A stretch of 40,344 nucleotides of DNA. It comes from CAJBLF01 sp964542965. GTDB lineage: Bacteria; Patescibacteriota; Gracilibacteria; Absconditabacterales; Absconditicoccaceae. The position numbers and the translations under genes are program-made. The stretch lies in NCBI GenBank assembly GCA_964542965.1, contig CAZIVH010000008.1, forward strand, positions 1-40,344. The letters are read 5' to 3'. Below, piece by piece: positions 10,624 through 20,912 of this stretch (the stretch's first letter is position 1; every line of letters begins with the position of its first letter). The notes under the pieces were generated by a model. The model worked only from the letters and a program-made list of their open reading frames with translations. It was not told the DNA's origin and made no database searches.

Positions 10624-11780
10624 TCGGAGGCGCTCATCCTATCGTCATCCAATCCATGACGAACACACCTACAGCAGATATCGCTGCGACCGTCCAACAG
10701 ATCAAAGAGCTTGCATTAGCATGAAGTGAACTGGTACGTATCACTGTTGATACAGAAGATTCTGCAAAAGCAGTCCCAGAGATCATCAAACAATTACATG
10801 ATCAATGAATCAACATTCCTATCGTCGGTGATTTCCATTTCAATGGACACCTGCTTTTGGAACAATATCCCGAGATGGCGCAAGCATTAGCAAAATATAG
10901 GATCAATCCTGGGAATGTAGGCACATGATCCAACCATGATGAGCATTTCAAGCAATTCATCGGCTTTGCCGTAACATATAATAAACCCATCAGAATCGGT
11001 ATCAATGGCGGTTCTTTGGATAAGGAATTATTGCAGCATAATATGGAAGAGAACGCAAAAAAAGAGCAACCGCTCTCTGATAGAGAAGTCTTTATCGATA
11101 GCATGGTTCAGTCTTGTCTCCTGTCCATAGAGAAAGCGCAGGAATTTGGATTAACAAAAGATAAGATCATCCTTTCAGTAAAACTTTCTGATGTACAAGA
11201 TGTCATAGAAGCTAGCGAAAAACTCAGCAAAGCAACTGACTGCCCTCTTCATCTCTGATTGACCGAAGCGGGATGATCGACAAAATGACTCGTCTCCAGC
11301 GCCGCTGCATTGGGAATTTTATTGCAACAAGGCATAGGCGATACTATCAGAATATCTGTAACACCAGAACCTGGACAACCAAGAGCTTTGGAAGTGGAAG
11401 CATGCAAATATCTCTTACAATCCATGTGATTCCGCTACTTCCAACCGCTCATCACATCATGTCCTGGATGTGGCAGGACAAGCTCTTCAGCTTTTCAAAC
11501 GCTCGCAAAACAAGTGCAAGACGAGATTAGCAAAAGAATGCCTACACGAAAAACCTTATATCCTGGATGCGAAAAGACCAAGATAGCTATCATGGGATGT
11601 GTGGTCAATGGCATAGGAGAAGCGTCTCATGCTGATATAGGCATATTCTTTCCTTGAAACAATGAAAATCCAAAAATACCGGTCTACGTCCATGGCAAAC
11701 CGTACACTATACTGGATAATGATTGAGTGTTTGAACACTTTATGGATATTATCGAAAAATATTTTAGGAAAGAGATTTAA
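10575..11780 (+). CDS. ispG: 4-hydroxy-3-methylbut-2-en-1-yl diphosphate synthase (flavodoxin/ferredoxin)
   Basis: MEP pathway enzyme (GcpE) that converts MEcPP to HMBPP, the substrate of IspH encoded nearby on the other strand. Protein of 401 aa with a TIM-barrel part (GGAHPIVIQSMTNTPTAD, LVRITVDTEDSA, IVGDFHFNG, YRINPGNVG, RIGINGGSLD) and a C-terminal [4Fe-4S] domain. Cluster cysteines are in SCPGCGRT (Cys296, Cys299) and IMGCVVNGIGEASHADIG (Cys342). The ATG lies behind its own promoter. A 65-base palindromic element follows the TAA stop. No other MEP gene is in the window. Confidence 0.95.
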
Positions 11781-11785
11781 CAAAA

Positions 11786-11850
11786 AGACGGGATAGACTG
11801 ACTTGGAGATAGATTAGGATCCTATTCCGTCTATTCTATCTACTCCGTCT
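11786..11850. repeat. Palindromic element (copy 1), probably a two-way terminator
   Basis: It starts with AGACGG and ends with CCGTCT, with internal GATAGA / TCTATC-type pairing, giving a long imperfect hairpin. It sits between the convergent ispG and YjbQ genes, directly after the ispG stop. A related element with the same ends lies at 31451-31521, also between convergent genes. Confidence 0.6.
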
Positions 11851-11859
11851 TATTATAGT

Positions 11860-12312
11860 TTAGTCTCCTATAAACGAAAATATAATCTCTCTTTCCCTTG
11901 CATGATCGAGTTCAAAGAGCAATACTCTCTGTCGTCTTCCGAACATTATTTTTCCGTCTTGGACTGGAATAGTTTCGCTACTATTTCCCATAAGCATCCC
12001 TCTGATATGTGCATGTCCATTGAGACATTCTTCTTTGCTGTCACACATGGTTTTTGGATCTCTATGTTCTAGATCATTGTGTTGATATCGTTCATCTATA
12101 GATACGTTTTTGTCGCATCGTTTTTTTAAATCATTCCAAAATCACTCCTCTGCTTCATTGATTTTCAATACTGCTGTCGTGTGGCGGGTGAACACATTCA
12201 TGAGTCCGTTTTTGCATTCGTTTTTTTTGACAAATTCCTGTATATCTTCAGTGATATCTATGATATCAAAAGGTTTTGTCGTCTTATATACCTTGTTAGT
12301 AAAATAATACAT
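11860..12312 (-). CDS. YjbQ/UPF0047 family protein
   Basis: Protein of 150 aa matching the secondary thiamine-phosphate synthase/YjbQ family. Family signatures seen are FTRHTTAVLKINEAEEGF, Y-x-HN (YQHNDLEH), NGHAHIRGMLMGNS and ETIPVQDGKIMFG. The conserved His in RHTTA and in HAHI are those usually taken to bind a metal or substrate. The exact reaction in this organism is unknown; thiamine-phosphate synthase activity is known only for some members. The start was chosen at ATG 12312; a TTG start at 12351 would add 13 residues. The glycine of EEGFW is TGA. Confidence 0.88.
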
Positions 12313-12413
12313 ACTATTCTGATCAAATAAAAATGTGCAGTGTTTATACAAAAATATGACCCTATTTCAATGATTTTCTTTCAATATTGACTTTTTATCT
12401 TAAATTATTATGT

Positions 12414-12749
12414 ATGGTGGACCAAAAAAACAAAAAACCAATGCATAAATCAAAGATCAAACCATTCATCATCGAAAAATTTCAGTTCATGGCTAATCAA
12501 TCCGTACACAGCATGACATTGCTGAAACGGAAAAAGATTCCCGGCAATCCTTGTCTTAGATTCCCCGGAGGAGGACATCACCAAAGTGATTTCATCCAAA
12601 TCAATCTGATCCGCAGCAAAGAAAAGGGAAACCAGATAAAGATCACTTACCGAAAAAAACAGTATGAAGTACTGCCATTTTCGACAGATGAAGAACAACG
12701 TACTACTATCGAATTCCTCAAACAGGACGAGATAGTAAAACATCTCTAA
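12414..12749 (+). CDS. Small hypothetical protein
   Basis: Unrecognised protein of 111 aa starting MVDQKNKKPMHK. It is basic and soluble, with no membrane segment. The middle has a glycine/histidine turn (RFPGGGHHQSDF) and the C-terminal half alternates charged and hydrophobic residues (QIKITYRKKQYEVLPF), suggesting beta strands. No TGA codon occurs in it. A strong terminator follows 26 bases after the TAA. It is monocistronic, converging on the Kef-type gene. Confidence 0.65.
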   Translation: MVDQKNKKPMHKSKIKPFIIEKFQFMANQSVHSMTLLKRKKIPGNPCLRFPGGGHHQSDFIQINLIRSKEKGNQIKITYRKKQYEVLPFSTDEEQRTTIEFLKQDEIVKHL

Positions 12750-12775
12750 ACAACCATCTACTATCGTTTCTTATT

Positions 12776-12802
12776 GGTCCGTTATTTACGGACCATTTTT
12801 TA
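12776..12802 (+). terminator. Intrinsic terminator after the 111-aa gene
   Basis: GGTCCG pairs with CGGACC across a 7-base loop and is followed by ATTTTTTATTT. The end of the convergent antiporter gene (TAA at 12800-12802) overlaps the T tract. Confidence 0.85.
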
Positions 12803-14518
12803 TTTCTGTAGCATTTCTATCATAAGATCCTGGTGTCTATTCTTGAGATCATGGACCATAGTCTTTTTGTTCTCCATAAACTTATTGATATCGAATCCAT
12901 ATTCCTCTAACATCAGAGAGGTATGATCAACTCAGATATAATGCGGCAATATCACATAATCCGCTCCTTGTTCATAAAGTTTGATCGCTTCTTGGATATG
13001 ATTTGAGACCAGAATGACAATAATACTCGGATGTATCTGCTTCATGGTTTTGAGCAATATCATATTTTCATCAAATTTCTTTACCGTACTGATAATCATC
13101 CTAGTCTCCTTAATGTTCAATTCATGGAGAAAATCTATATCGCCGATATCGCCATAAACGCACGGTGTCTTTTTCTTTTGCAGGAGTCCTATGATTCCTG
13201 GATGTTCGTCAACGACCAATATGCTCTTATGGCTTTTGTGTATCATATCATAGATATTGCTTCAAAATCTTCCATAGCCAAACAATACGATCTCATAATT
13301 TTTCTTGTTAATCTTCTTATGCTCTTTGTTCCATACTCATGGAAGCAACGTCAAAAATGGTTTGAAAATATAGTACAATTTTTCTCCGTATATCATAAAA
13401 TAACTCGATCATGCAATACTGATAAGTCACAACAATGTTACCATAGAAAGGATTGTCGGATCTTTGATATATCATGAGCTTATGCCCATCGTTATCATCA
13501 AGAATGAGAATTCGCTTATCTGTCACAATGATATTCCAGATAGAAAATTGTTTTTTCTCGTGTGTCCGAGGAATCATAATACAATCATAGTGATGATCGG
13601 TTTGACGATCAAGACAAATCAAGAGAATACCAGTAATGGTGTTAGAACAGACCATATCGTTGCTCAGAAACTAACATGCGATCATAATAGCACAAAAAAG
13701 ATAACGATAAAGAAGTCTCTCAATGGTTTGATCCTACTCGTAATTTCGAATCTATAGGAAGAATTAGCTAACGTGATCCCGGCAACCAACGTCCCTATCT
13801 CTATTCAGAACCCTAATCGATAAAAGAGCGCACCGAGAATGAAACATCGTCCTATCGAAAAGAGGAACAAATATTCTTGGGATTCTGCGATTTTTTTTGT
13901 CATTTTAGGAATGACATATTTTGTTGCAAGATATAATCCTCATGCCAATGCAATGACCTTTGCGATCAAACTAATGATAATTACCGTTGATTGCGTCTGT
14001 TCTATGCTTTTATAGGTCGCCATTCAAAGGATAAGGAGCATAACGATGATATCCTGTACGATAAGTATGCCTATACTCAATCTACCGTAAGTAGATTCCA
14101 TCTCTTCCTTATCTCCAAGCAGTTTCAATACCACGATAGTACTGCTGAACGCAAACCCTATAGAAAGGAATGTCGAGGTCATGGTATCGAACCCCATGAA
14201 AGTAGCGATAAAATATCCCAACACTCAGGTAACGAGCACTTGAAAAAATCATGCGATCAATGAGGTTTTCCCGAGATCCTTGATGATGGTTGGGTTCAAT
14301 TCCATACCCACCATAAACAAGAGCAGGGCTATTCAGAGATTTCCGAACGATTGAAATGCAGTGTTTCCGCCCAATAATGACGGAAAAAAAATACTGATAG
14401 CCGTTCATGCAAGGATATATCAAATAATCATAGGCTGCTTCATAGCCTTCATTAGTCCTATACTTACGAGTACGATTCCTATTACGATACTCAGTGACAT
14501 AAATACTTGTTCTGCCAT
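12800..14518 (-). CDS. Kef-type monovalent cation:proton antiporter (CPA2) with TrkA-N domain
   Basis: Protein of 572 aa. The N-terminal part (about residues 1-380) is a multi-span CPA2 antiporter domain with QPMIIGYILAGTAIS, LGIALLLFMVGMEL, FSSTIVVLKLLGDK and LANSSYRFEI regions. A cytoplasmic Rossmann TrkA-N/RCK domain follows, with GYGRFG at residues 414-419 and an acidic strand end (ILVVDEHP). Members exchange K+ or Na+ for protons and are gated through the nucleotide-binding domain. Many membrane glycines are TGA, so standard-code reading shreds the gene into overlapping false ORFs. KefB/KefC function is not certain. Start ATG 14518; stop TAA. Confidence 0.92.
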
Positions 14519-14539
14519 ACTCCACAATCAAAATACTAA

Positions 14540-14594
14540 AGCGCTCAAACGATTATACGACTAAACGATATGTTTTTATTTTACCGTTTGGTCG
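14540..14594. repeat. ACGACTAAACG-type inverted repeat
   Basis: CGACTAAACG (14558-14567) pairs with CGTTTGGTCG (14585-14594), and a partial unit AAACGATTATACGA precedes it. A tandem version lies at 24574-24627. It occupies part of the 259-base gap between the antiporter gene and the small basic gene; the rest is AT-rich with a promoter. Confidence 0.45.
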
Positions 14595-14704
14595 ATGTAC
14601 CATTTATTCGTCAATCAAGTATACCTATAATTGCCATATTTGTCAAATTTTTACTATACATTTGACTCTATGTAATAAATTAATGTAATATGCTAAAATA
14701 TTCT

Positions 14705-14734
14705 TTGATTATTCTTTGCCTTTTTTTGTATTAT
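14705..14734 (+). promoter_or_regulatory. Predicted promoter of the small basic protein gene
   Basis: TTGATT (14705-14710), 18-base spacer, TATTAT (14729-14734), 43 bases before the ATG at 14778. Confidence 0.4.
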
Positions 14735-14777
14735 ATGTAAAATATTGAGTATCTTTATCTTTTAAATAAACATACAC

Positions 14778-15050
14778 ATGATCACAAAAAACGCCTTCCA
14801 TGGTAAATTCATGTATTATGAAAACATCAACGGTAAGGAGAAAAAAATCTCCAAGGAGTTTACGGATCCCAAAAAATTCAATGAATTCACCCAGAAGTAT
14901 CCTATGCCTACGTTAGGCAGTATGTTTGGTTTGATGGCTGCACCTGCAAAAAAAGCCCTTTGACTACGCAAAGGACAAGTGCTTCCCACAAAGAAACCCG
15001 TGAAAAAACCTGTGAAAAAGCCAGTAAAAAAAGTAACCAAGAAGAAATAA
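14778..15050 (+). CDS. Small basic protein with KKPV-repeat tail
   Basis: Protein of 90 aa. Residues 1-60 form a compact part (MITKNAFHGKFMYYENINGKE..., YPMPTLGSMFGLMAAP). One TGA glycine then joins it to a tail (LRKGQVLPTKKPVKKPVKKPVKKVTKKK) made of repeated KKPV units. Lys/Pro/Val tails of this kind resemble the C-terminal domain of histone H1 and of bacterial H1-like proteins, so nucleic-acid binding is a reasonable inference. The codons of the tail repeat vary (GTG, GTA), so the repeat is kept at protein level. Without reading the TGA the tail is lost. A strong terminator follows. Confidence 0.8.
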
Positions 15051-15070
15051 GAGATAATTTTCCTCATGAA

Positions 15071-15098
15071 GAACGAGAATAGCTCTCGTTCTTTTTTT
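15071..15098 (+). terminator. Intrinsic terminator of the small basic protein gene
   Basis: GAACGAGA pairs perfectly with TCTCGTTC across a 5-base loop and is followed by seven T residues. Confidence 0.9.
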
Positions 15099-15167
15099 AT
15101 TTTTTCAAGATGTTGACCTTTTCGGTCTTTTTTATATATCTTTTTCTCGTTTATTCTTTTTGATAGT

Positions 15168-15899
15168 ATGAAACAGAGCGAAGTAAAGGAGATTTTGGAT
15201 TGATTATTTGACTATACCACGCTCAAGGAATCTGCAATCACCTCTTCTACTAGAAAATGATTATTGGAATGTTTGCAAGAACTTGAGTATCTCAACAAGA
15301 AGCTCCTCGAAATAGATGCTAGAGATATCCCAAAATGCTATGATATCGATTTTGCTTTGGGCGATGTTCATATCAGCTATAGACATTTACAGCATAGCTT
15401 GCTAGCATACTGCAAAAGAAGATGATACGCTCCTGTTTTTCGTGAGGCAGAAAAATTCCAAGCACGGCGTCACACCAATAAGAAACGAATAGAATATGAA
15501 TATATCCCAAATACCTCAGCATTATTCATAAGTCTCGGACATGAGATAGGACATTGTTTTTCCTATGCAAAATCCCAGAGAATCATGCGTTCTCCGATGT
15601 TTGAGGAATATACCAATCATCATCGCCTGCGTGCCAACAATATGATGGAAGAGCTCCTTTCCTGGTATGAATCGTTAGCTATGTGTAGATATTATATGGA
15701 TAGATGATATCCTATCCTCAAATGATTCACTTCCATAAGTGAAGTCTGTGATTATATCGATCTCTGTTTATTGACCAAAAATGCGGAAATCAAAAAGAAA
15801 AGGGATATTTTTCTCCCCAAGAAGGCATTCCTGATCAATAGAGAAAAGGTAAAGGATATACTAGGAGACAAAACAATTTTTTTAAAAAAATCATCATAG
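15168..15899 (+). CDS. HEIGH-motif putative zinc metallopeptidase
   Basis: Unrecognised family, 243 aa, no signal peptide or membrane segment. A zinc-protease motif, LGHEIGHCF, places His125, Glu126 and His129 in the HExxH spacing, preceded by a hydrophobic strand (SALFISL). About 32 residues later NNMMEELLSWYESLAMC offers Glu161/Glu162 as a possible third ligand, the gluzincin arrangement. The N-terminal half is helical and rich in Leu, Glu and Lys; the tail is basic. Six TGA glycines occur. It is flanked by terminators or gaps, so it is probably monocistronic. A cytoplasmic peptidase is inferred; the substrate is unknown. Confidence 0.75.
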
Positions 15900-16103
15900 A
15901 GTGCTATTCTTGACTTTTTATATAAATATTTAAACATTTTCTGAATTCCCTATCCATCTTAGAGGGCTTTTTCTTTATTTTACCCCATTTTCGTTGTTTT
16001 TTCTTAGGAACCTTCGTTAGCATATACACATATATGCATACAACACGAAAATAATAAATAATCTATTTTTCTTTTTTTGTCAACTATTGATTACGGGAAA
16101 GCG
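15900..16103. other. AT-rich gap before the gyrA promoter
   Basis: No ORF. A weak hairpin, CCCT with AGGG followed by a T-rich tract near 15948-15975, may end the metallopeptidase transcript. Nothing else recognised. Confidence 0.4.
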
Positions 16104-16131
16104 TTGAATTTACTTCACCTTTACATATATT
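16104..16131 (+). promoter_or_regulatory. Predicted gyrA promoter
   Basis: TTGAAT (16104-16109), 16-base spacer, TATATT (16126-16131). It would give a leader of about 85 bases before the gyrA ATG. Confidence 0.5.
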
Positions 16132-16154
16132 TTCCTGGTCAACAGCATATAAAC

Positions 16155-16182
16155 TTTAAGGCGATCGCCTTGAAATTTTTTT
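16155..16182 (+). terminator. Terminator-like hairpin in the gyrA leader (possible attenuator)
   Basis: The stem TTTAAGGC pairs with GCCTTGAAA around the loop GATC, giving a core palindrome AAGGCGATCGCCTT. Seven T residues follow. It lies downstream of the predicted gyrA promoter and 43 bases before the ATG, so transcripts may be stopped before the gene. Confidence 0.55.
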
Positions 16183-16224
16183 GTCTTGATATGATCTATT
16201 TTTTACCTTTTTTACTCATAGCGT

Positions 16225-18882
16225 ATGAGCAAGAACGAACAAGATAACAAAGTAATCGCTACGTGAACTGTTACACCACACCCTATCGAAGATGAGATCT
16301 CTAAATCGTATATCGAATATGCGATGTCTGTCATCGTTTCGCGTGCATTGCCTGATACGAGGGATGGATTCAAACCGGTATTGAGGAGAATCATGTTCTG
16401 AATGTATCAGATGAATAATTTTTTCAATCAGAAGCACAAAAAATCAGCGAGAATCGTCTGAGATGTTATGGGTAAATACCATCCGCACGGCGATAGCAGC
16501 ATATACGAAGCAATGGTGCGTATGGCTCAACCATGGTCTATGAGATATCCATTGATCGATGGACAAGGTAACTTCGGTTCCATAGATGGAGACTGAGCTG
16601 CAGCGATGAGGTATACGGAAGCGAGATTGACCAAAATAGCCGAAGAAATGCTCAACGATATCGAACAAGATACGGTCGATCGGAGAGATAATTTCGATGG
16701 AAGCTTAAAAGAACCAGTCATGCTCCCTACGAAATTTCCTAATCATCTCTGTAATGGTACTATGGGTATCGCTGTAGGTATGGCTACCAATATGGCTCCA
16801 CATAATTTGAATGAAGTATTGGATGCATCCCTATTATTGCTTGAAAAAGAAGGGAAACCGTTGAACGAAAAACAAAAAGCCAAAGCCGCCAAAGAAAAAG
16901 CGGAACAAGATGAAAAAGCTATAGAAATAGATGAGACTCCGGTAAGCGATGTCTACAGCGTCAGCATCGATGAGATCATGGAAATCATCAAAGGACCTGA
17001 TTTCCCTACTTGAGGGACTATTTTTGATTCCAACAACATCAAGGAAGTCTACAAGAAAGGAAAATGAGGCATCATCATGAGAGGGAAAACCCATGTAGAA
17101 GAAAATAAACATGGTAACATCATTGTTATCGATGAAATACCCTACTTAGTGAACAAATCTTCTTTGGTGGCAAAGATCGGAGAATTGGTCGTCGACAAAA
17201 AAATAGAATGAATATCTGATATGAGAGACGAATCCAGCAAAAACAAGATCAGGATAGCCATCTATCTCAAATCATGAGTGGACGCCAACAAGATCCTGGT
17301 AGAATTATACAAATACACAGAGTTGCAATGTGCATTCAATCTCAACAATGTCTCATTGATTGAAGCTTGAGTACAGCCAAGACTCTTGAATATCAAGGAT
17401 CTTCTCATGGAATTCGTGACATTCAGGAGAACTGTCGTCTATCGCAGATCCATCTTCCAATTGAATAAAGCGAAAGACAGATTACATATCTTGGAATGAT
17501 TGAAGAAAGCGATCGATATCATCGATGAAGTGATAGAAACCATCAAGAAATCTGAAACCAAACAAGACGCAAAGGACAATCTGATGAATAAGTTTGATTT
17601 TTCAGAAGCACAAGCAGAATACATCCTCATGATGAGATTGCAATCATTGGTCGGTCTTGAAATCCAGAAGATCACTGATGAAATAGAAGAAAAGAAAAAG
17701 CTCATCGAAGAATTGCAAGATATCATCAACAATCCTGAAAAGCTCGATGGCGTAGTAAAAGACGAATTCAAATATATGAAAAAGCATTATGGTGACGAGA
17801 GAAAGACCGATCTCTCTGAAGATCTTAGCGTATATAACGTTTCAGGCAGTTTGAAAGCATTCATGTCAGCTGCAGATAAGGTAAAAGAAGATGTTATCGT
17901 ATGGATAGGAAATGATTATAGTGTCAGAGTCCTCTACCAATCAAGGATACAAGTTATCCCTGAAGAGACCATGGATCTCATCTATACTCACAACCAAGAC
18001 AAATTAATTGTCATCACGGATATCGGTGAGTTAGTTGTCCAGAGATTAAAGGATCTTGGAAGTTTCGCTATGAAACAGAATGCATTGAATCTCAACGAAC
18101 ATTTCTGACTCAAAGGAAAAATTGTCTTCGCTAAGACATTACATTTCGACTATCAGCATCTTATCTTCCTTACTAACCAAAATAGCTGTAAGAAGATCAA
18201 AAAGGAATTGGTATTATCATTCAAGAAGTTCCCTACCGTCATCATGAAACTCGCTGACAAAGAGAAGATCTTAAGCGTAGAAGCAGTAAACGATACCGAT
18301 AATGTAGGCATATTGACCAAGCACGGATGGATGCTCCTCTTCAAGAGCAGCGATCTCAGACCTATGGGAAAAACAGCAGGATGAGTCAAGGCTATTGAAT
18401 TACAAGAAGGAGATGAGGTAGCTAATATGTTTTTACATAAGAGCGAACCGTTTATCCTCATCCACGCAAACAAAAATGGAAAGCTTCTGAATCTTGAGGA
18501 CTTGAAAGTATGGAAGAGAGCGAGAAAAGGACAAGTAGTCATGACAGGAAAAGAGATACTGGAATGATGAATCAGTATCATCGAGTGAGCAATCAGAATC
18601 AGATTCAAGGATAGTAATATCAAAACTCTTCACTCCAACGATATTCATTTGGATGAGCCAGAAACACCATTGGCAAAAATGGTAGATAAAGATATCGATG
18701 TCATTTACAGGCCTCGAGAAGAGAAAGAAGAGAATCTTAGGTACAAAGAAGAAAGGAAAAAAGCAGAGAAAGAAGCAGAAAAAATGGAAAAAGGCATTTC
18801 TGACGAATCTAATGATGTGTGAGAACCGGCTGAAGAAAACGAGACTTCTGAATCTGAAGTCGAAGCAACCGATGCAGAATAA
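16225..18882 (+). CDS. gyrA: DNA gyrase subunit A (type IIA topoisomerase A subunit)
   Basis: Protein of 885 aa with the breakage-reunion domain (SYIEYAMSVIVSRALPDTRDG, KKSARIVGDVMGKYHPHGD, AMVRMAQPWSMRYPLIDGQG). The catalytic Tyr130 lies in AAAMRYTEARL. The C-terminal part has beta-pinwheel repeats (GILTKHGWMLLF, GKTAGGVKAIELQEGDEV) and an acidic tail. A charged insert of about 40 residues (NEKQKAKAAKEKAEQDEK...) sits after the LLLLEKEGK helix, before the GPDFPTGG motif. The GyrA box (QRRGGKG) is not seen in the expected place, so topoisomerase IV ParC is possible. The second Gly of FPTGG and many others are TGA. No gyrB is in the window. Confidence 0.92.
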
Positions 18883-18919
18883 ATCTATTACAACAATTTA
18901 TCCGATAACATAAAACTAT

Positions 18920-20080
18920 ATGCAAAAGAAACATCTAACGCTGATTGTTGTCTTAAATATTTTTCTTATTTTCCTCTGAGGCATTATTATCCGATGACTA
19001 ACAAACACTAGATTAAAATCCTTTGGAACTACCGTAGAGTCTACCATGGGAACCAAAGTCAATGATATCAAAAAATCGAATTTCGCAGCGCTTCAATCCT
19101 ATCTTGTAGAGACCGTAGCCACTGCAAAAAAATCCGTTGTAAGCATCACTATCAGTAAAGATGTAAAATTCTACGTCGACGACCCCTCTCAAATCAACGG
19201 TCCCGGAACCGTACAACAACAGACAGCTACATTATGATGATGAAGCGGTATTATCGTATCAAAAAAATGATATGTACTTACCAATAAACATGTGGTACAG
19301 GATACCACCGCAAAATATTCCGTCGTATTGTACGATGGGAAAGTTTACAATGTAGATAAGATACGATTTGATGATCTCTTGGATCTGGCTATACTCAAAA
19401 TCATAGATACGGAAGGCAAGACTCCCGCAAACCTTCCAACCGCTACATTTTTACCACTAGGAATGCCTGTAGAGATAGGTCAATTTTCCCTTACCATAGG
19501 AAACACGCTCTCTAAATATCCTCAATCTGTAACTATGGGAATTATATGAGGCAAGAATAAGCAACTCACGGTAAATGGGAACAATCTCTATGTCGGACTT
19601 TACCAAACTGATGCTCAGGTCAATCCTGGCAACAGCTGATGACCCTTGCTTGATATCAATGGAACAACTATCTGAATCACCACCGCTATCGTCGAAGGAG
19701 AAGGGATAAGCTTTGCTTTACCTATTACCAAGGAATTTGTCGAAGGCACTATCACTTCATTGGAAACTTTCTGAACAATAGCTAGACCGATTATAGGCAT
19801 CCAATATGTAGAAATCACTCCAGCGATACAATCCGAGAAGAAGATCTCTATCGATCATGGCATCTATCTGACGGATGTTCTTACCGATCTGCCGGCATGG
19901 GAAGCTGGTCTTAAAATAGGAGACATTATAGTATGAATCAATGGGAATGACATAGATATGCAGATGCCTTTCCTCTATCAACTCTATACTCATGTTCCTG
20001 GAGAAACCATTTCTTTTGATGTCATTAGAAATACTGAACATCTCACTCTCCCTGTTACTTTATGATGAAATACCCAATAA
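18920..20080 (+). CDS. HtrA/DegP-like trypsin-family serine protease with PDZ domain
   Basis: Protein of 386 aa, exported and membrane-anchored: an N-terminal hydrophobic helix (LTLIVVLNIFLIFLGGIII) is followed by the S1C protease domain and one C-terminal PDZ domain (AWEAGLKIGDIIVGING). The catalytic triad is His124 (LTNKHVV), Asp155 (DLLDLAIL) and Ser239 (VNPGNSGGP). The GGGSGIIV strand before His124 is encoded by three TGA codons in a row, and both glycines after Ser239 are TGA, so the oxyanion-hole region depends on recoding. The role is quality control of envelope proteins. It starts 37 bases after gyrA and probably shares its transcript. Confidence 0.93.
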
Positions 20081-20226
20081 TATCTTGTTTTTGATATAAT
20101 TTGCTATTTATATCATTGTTTAGATAAATGTAAATCCAAATACCTGTATCTAAACCAATAAAATTTGAAAATAGGCCTTTTTCGGGATACACTTGAATAT
20201 GATCATTTATTTCATGAATCGACTTT

Positions 20227-20847
20227 ATGCCTACGTATATCCCAGATTCACTCATCAACGAGATAGAAGAGCTCAAGGAATTATGAAAATTTGATGAGGC
20301 CATCAAAAAAGTGAACACCATACTTTTTAGAGATCCCAACAATGAGGATGCTCTTTTGCAAGTGACTGATATCCAATACAGAAAAGGAGAAATAGGCAAA
20401 GCAAGCAAAGCTATCGATTTCTTGAATGCCAAGAAGAAAAACACCGATCCTTTGTGACTCTACATCAAAGGTGTTTTGGAAATGGAAAAAAATCATTGGC
20501 TCGAAGCAAAAAAATATCTCCAGCAAGCATTAGAGATCACCAAGGCTGAAAATCATGAGATCCTCAGATGCTACTGACTTTGCGAATATCGATACGGCAA
20601 TAGAGAGAAATGACTCAATTTTCTCAAGGATGCATTCCACATCAATAATTCAGACGCAGAAGTAATCTACAACCTCATAGAGTTGTATATCCTTGAGCAT
20701 AAGTACAAAAAAGCTAAAGATATGATCAAATATTTTTATAAGCATCGCGAAAAATTACAAACCATCGACAAAGGCATGGATTTCTATGATCAAAAAATCT
20801 CCCTTTTCGAAAAATTCATCACCACTCAACATATGTTCAAAAAATAA
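20227..20847 (+). CDS. TPR-repeat protein
   Basis: Protein of 206 aa built of tetratricopeptide-like helix pairs (FDEAIKKVNTILFRDPNNEDAL, LEAKKYLQQALEITKAENHEIL, YNLIELYILEHKYKKAKDM). No signal peptide or membrane segment; it is likely cytoplasmic and a protein-protein scaffold. It sits between the HtrA-like gene and ftsX on the same strand with a 65-base gap to ftsX. Start ATG 20227 gives MPTYIPDSLINEIEELKEL. Partner unknown; a role with FtsX or the protease is only suggested by position. Confidence 0.82.
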
Positions 20848-20912
20848 TCTTTTAACAAAAAACAAAAGAATCAAAAACTAAAACATATATATTTATCATC
20901 TATCGCCCTGTA

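Noticed and set aside
13031..14531. Several ORFs of 90-148 aa on both strands
   Set aside because: All lie inside the Kef-type antiporter gene; the true frame is broken by TGA and shows family motifs.
18153..18648. Long minus-strand ORFs of 156 and 71 aa
   Set aside because: They are antisense to the C-terminal domain of gyrA, whose reading with TGA as Gly is clearly conserved.
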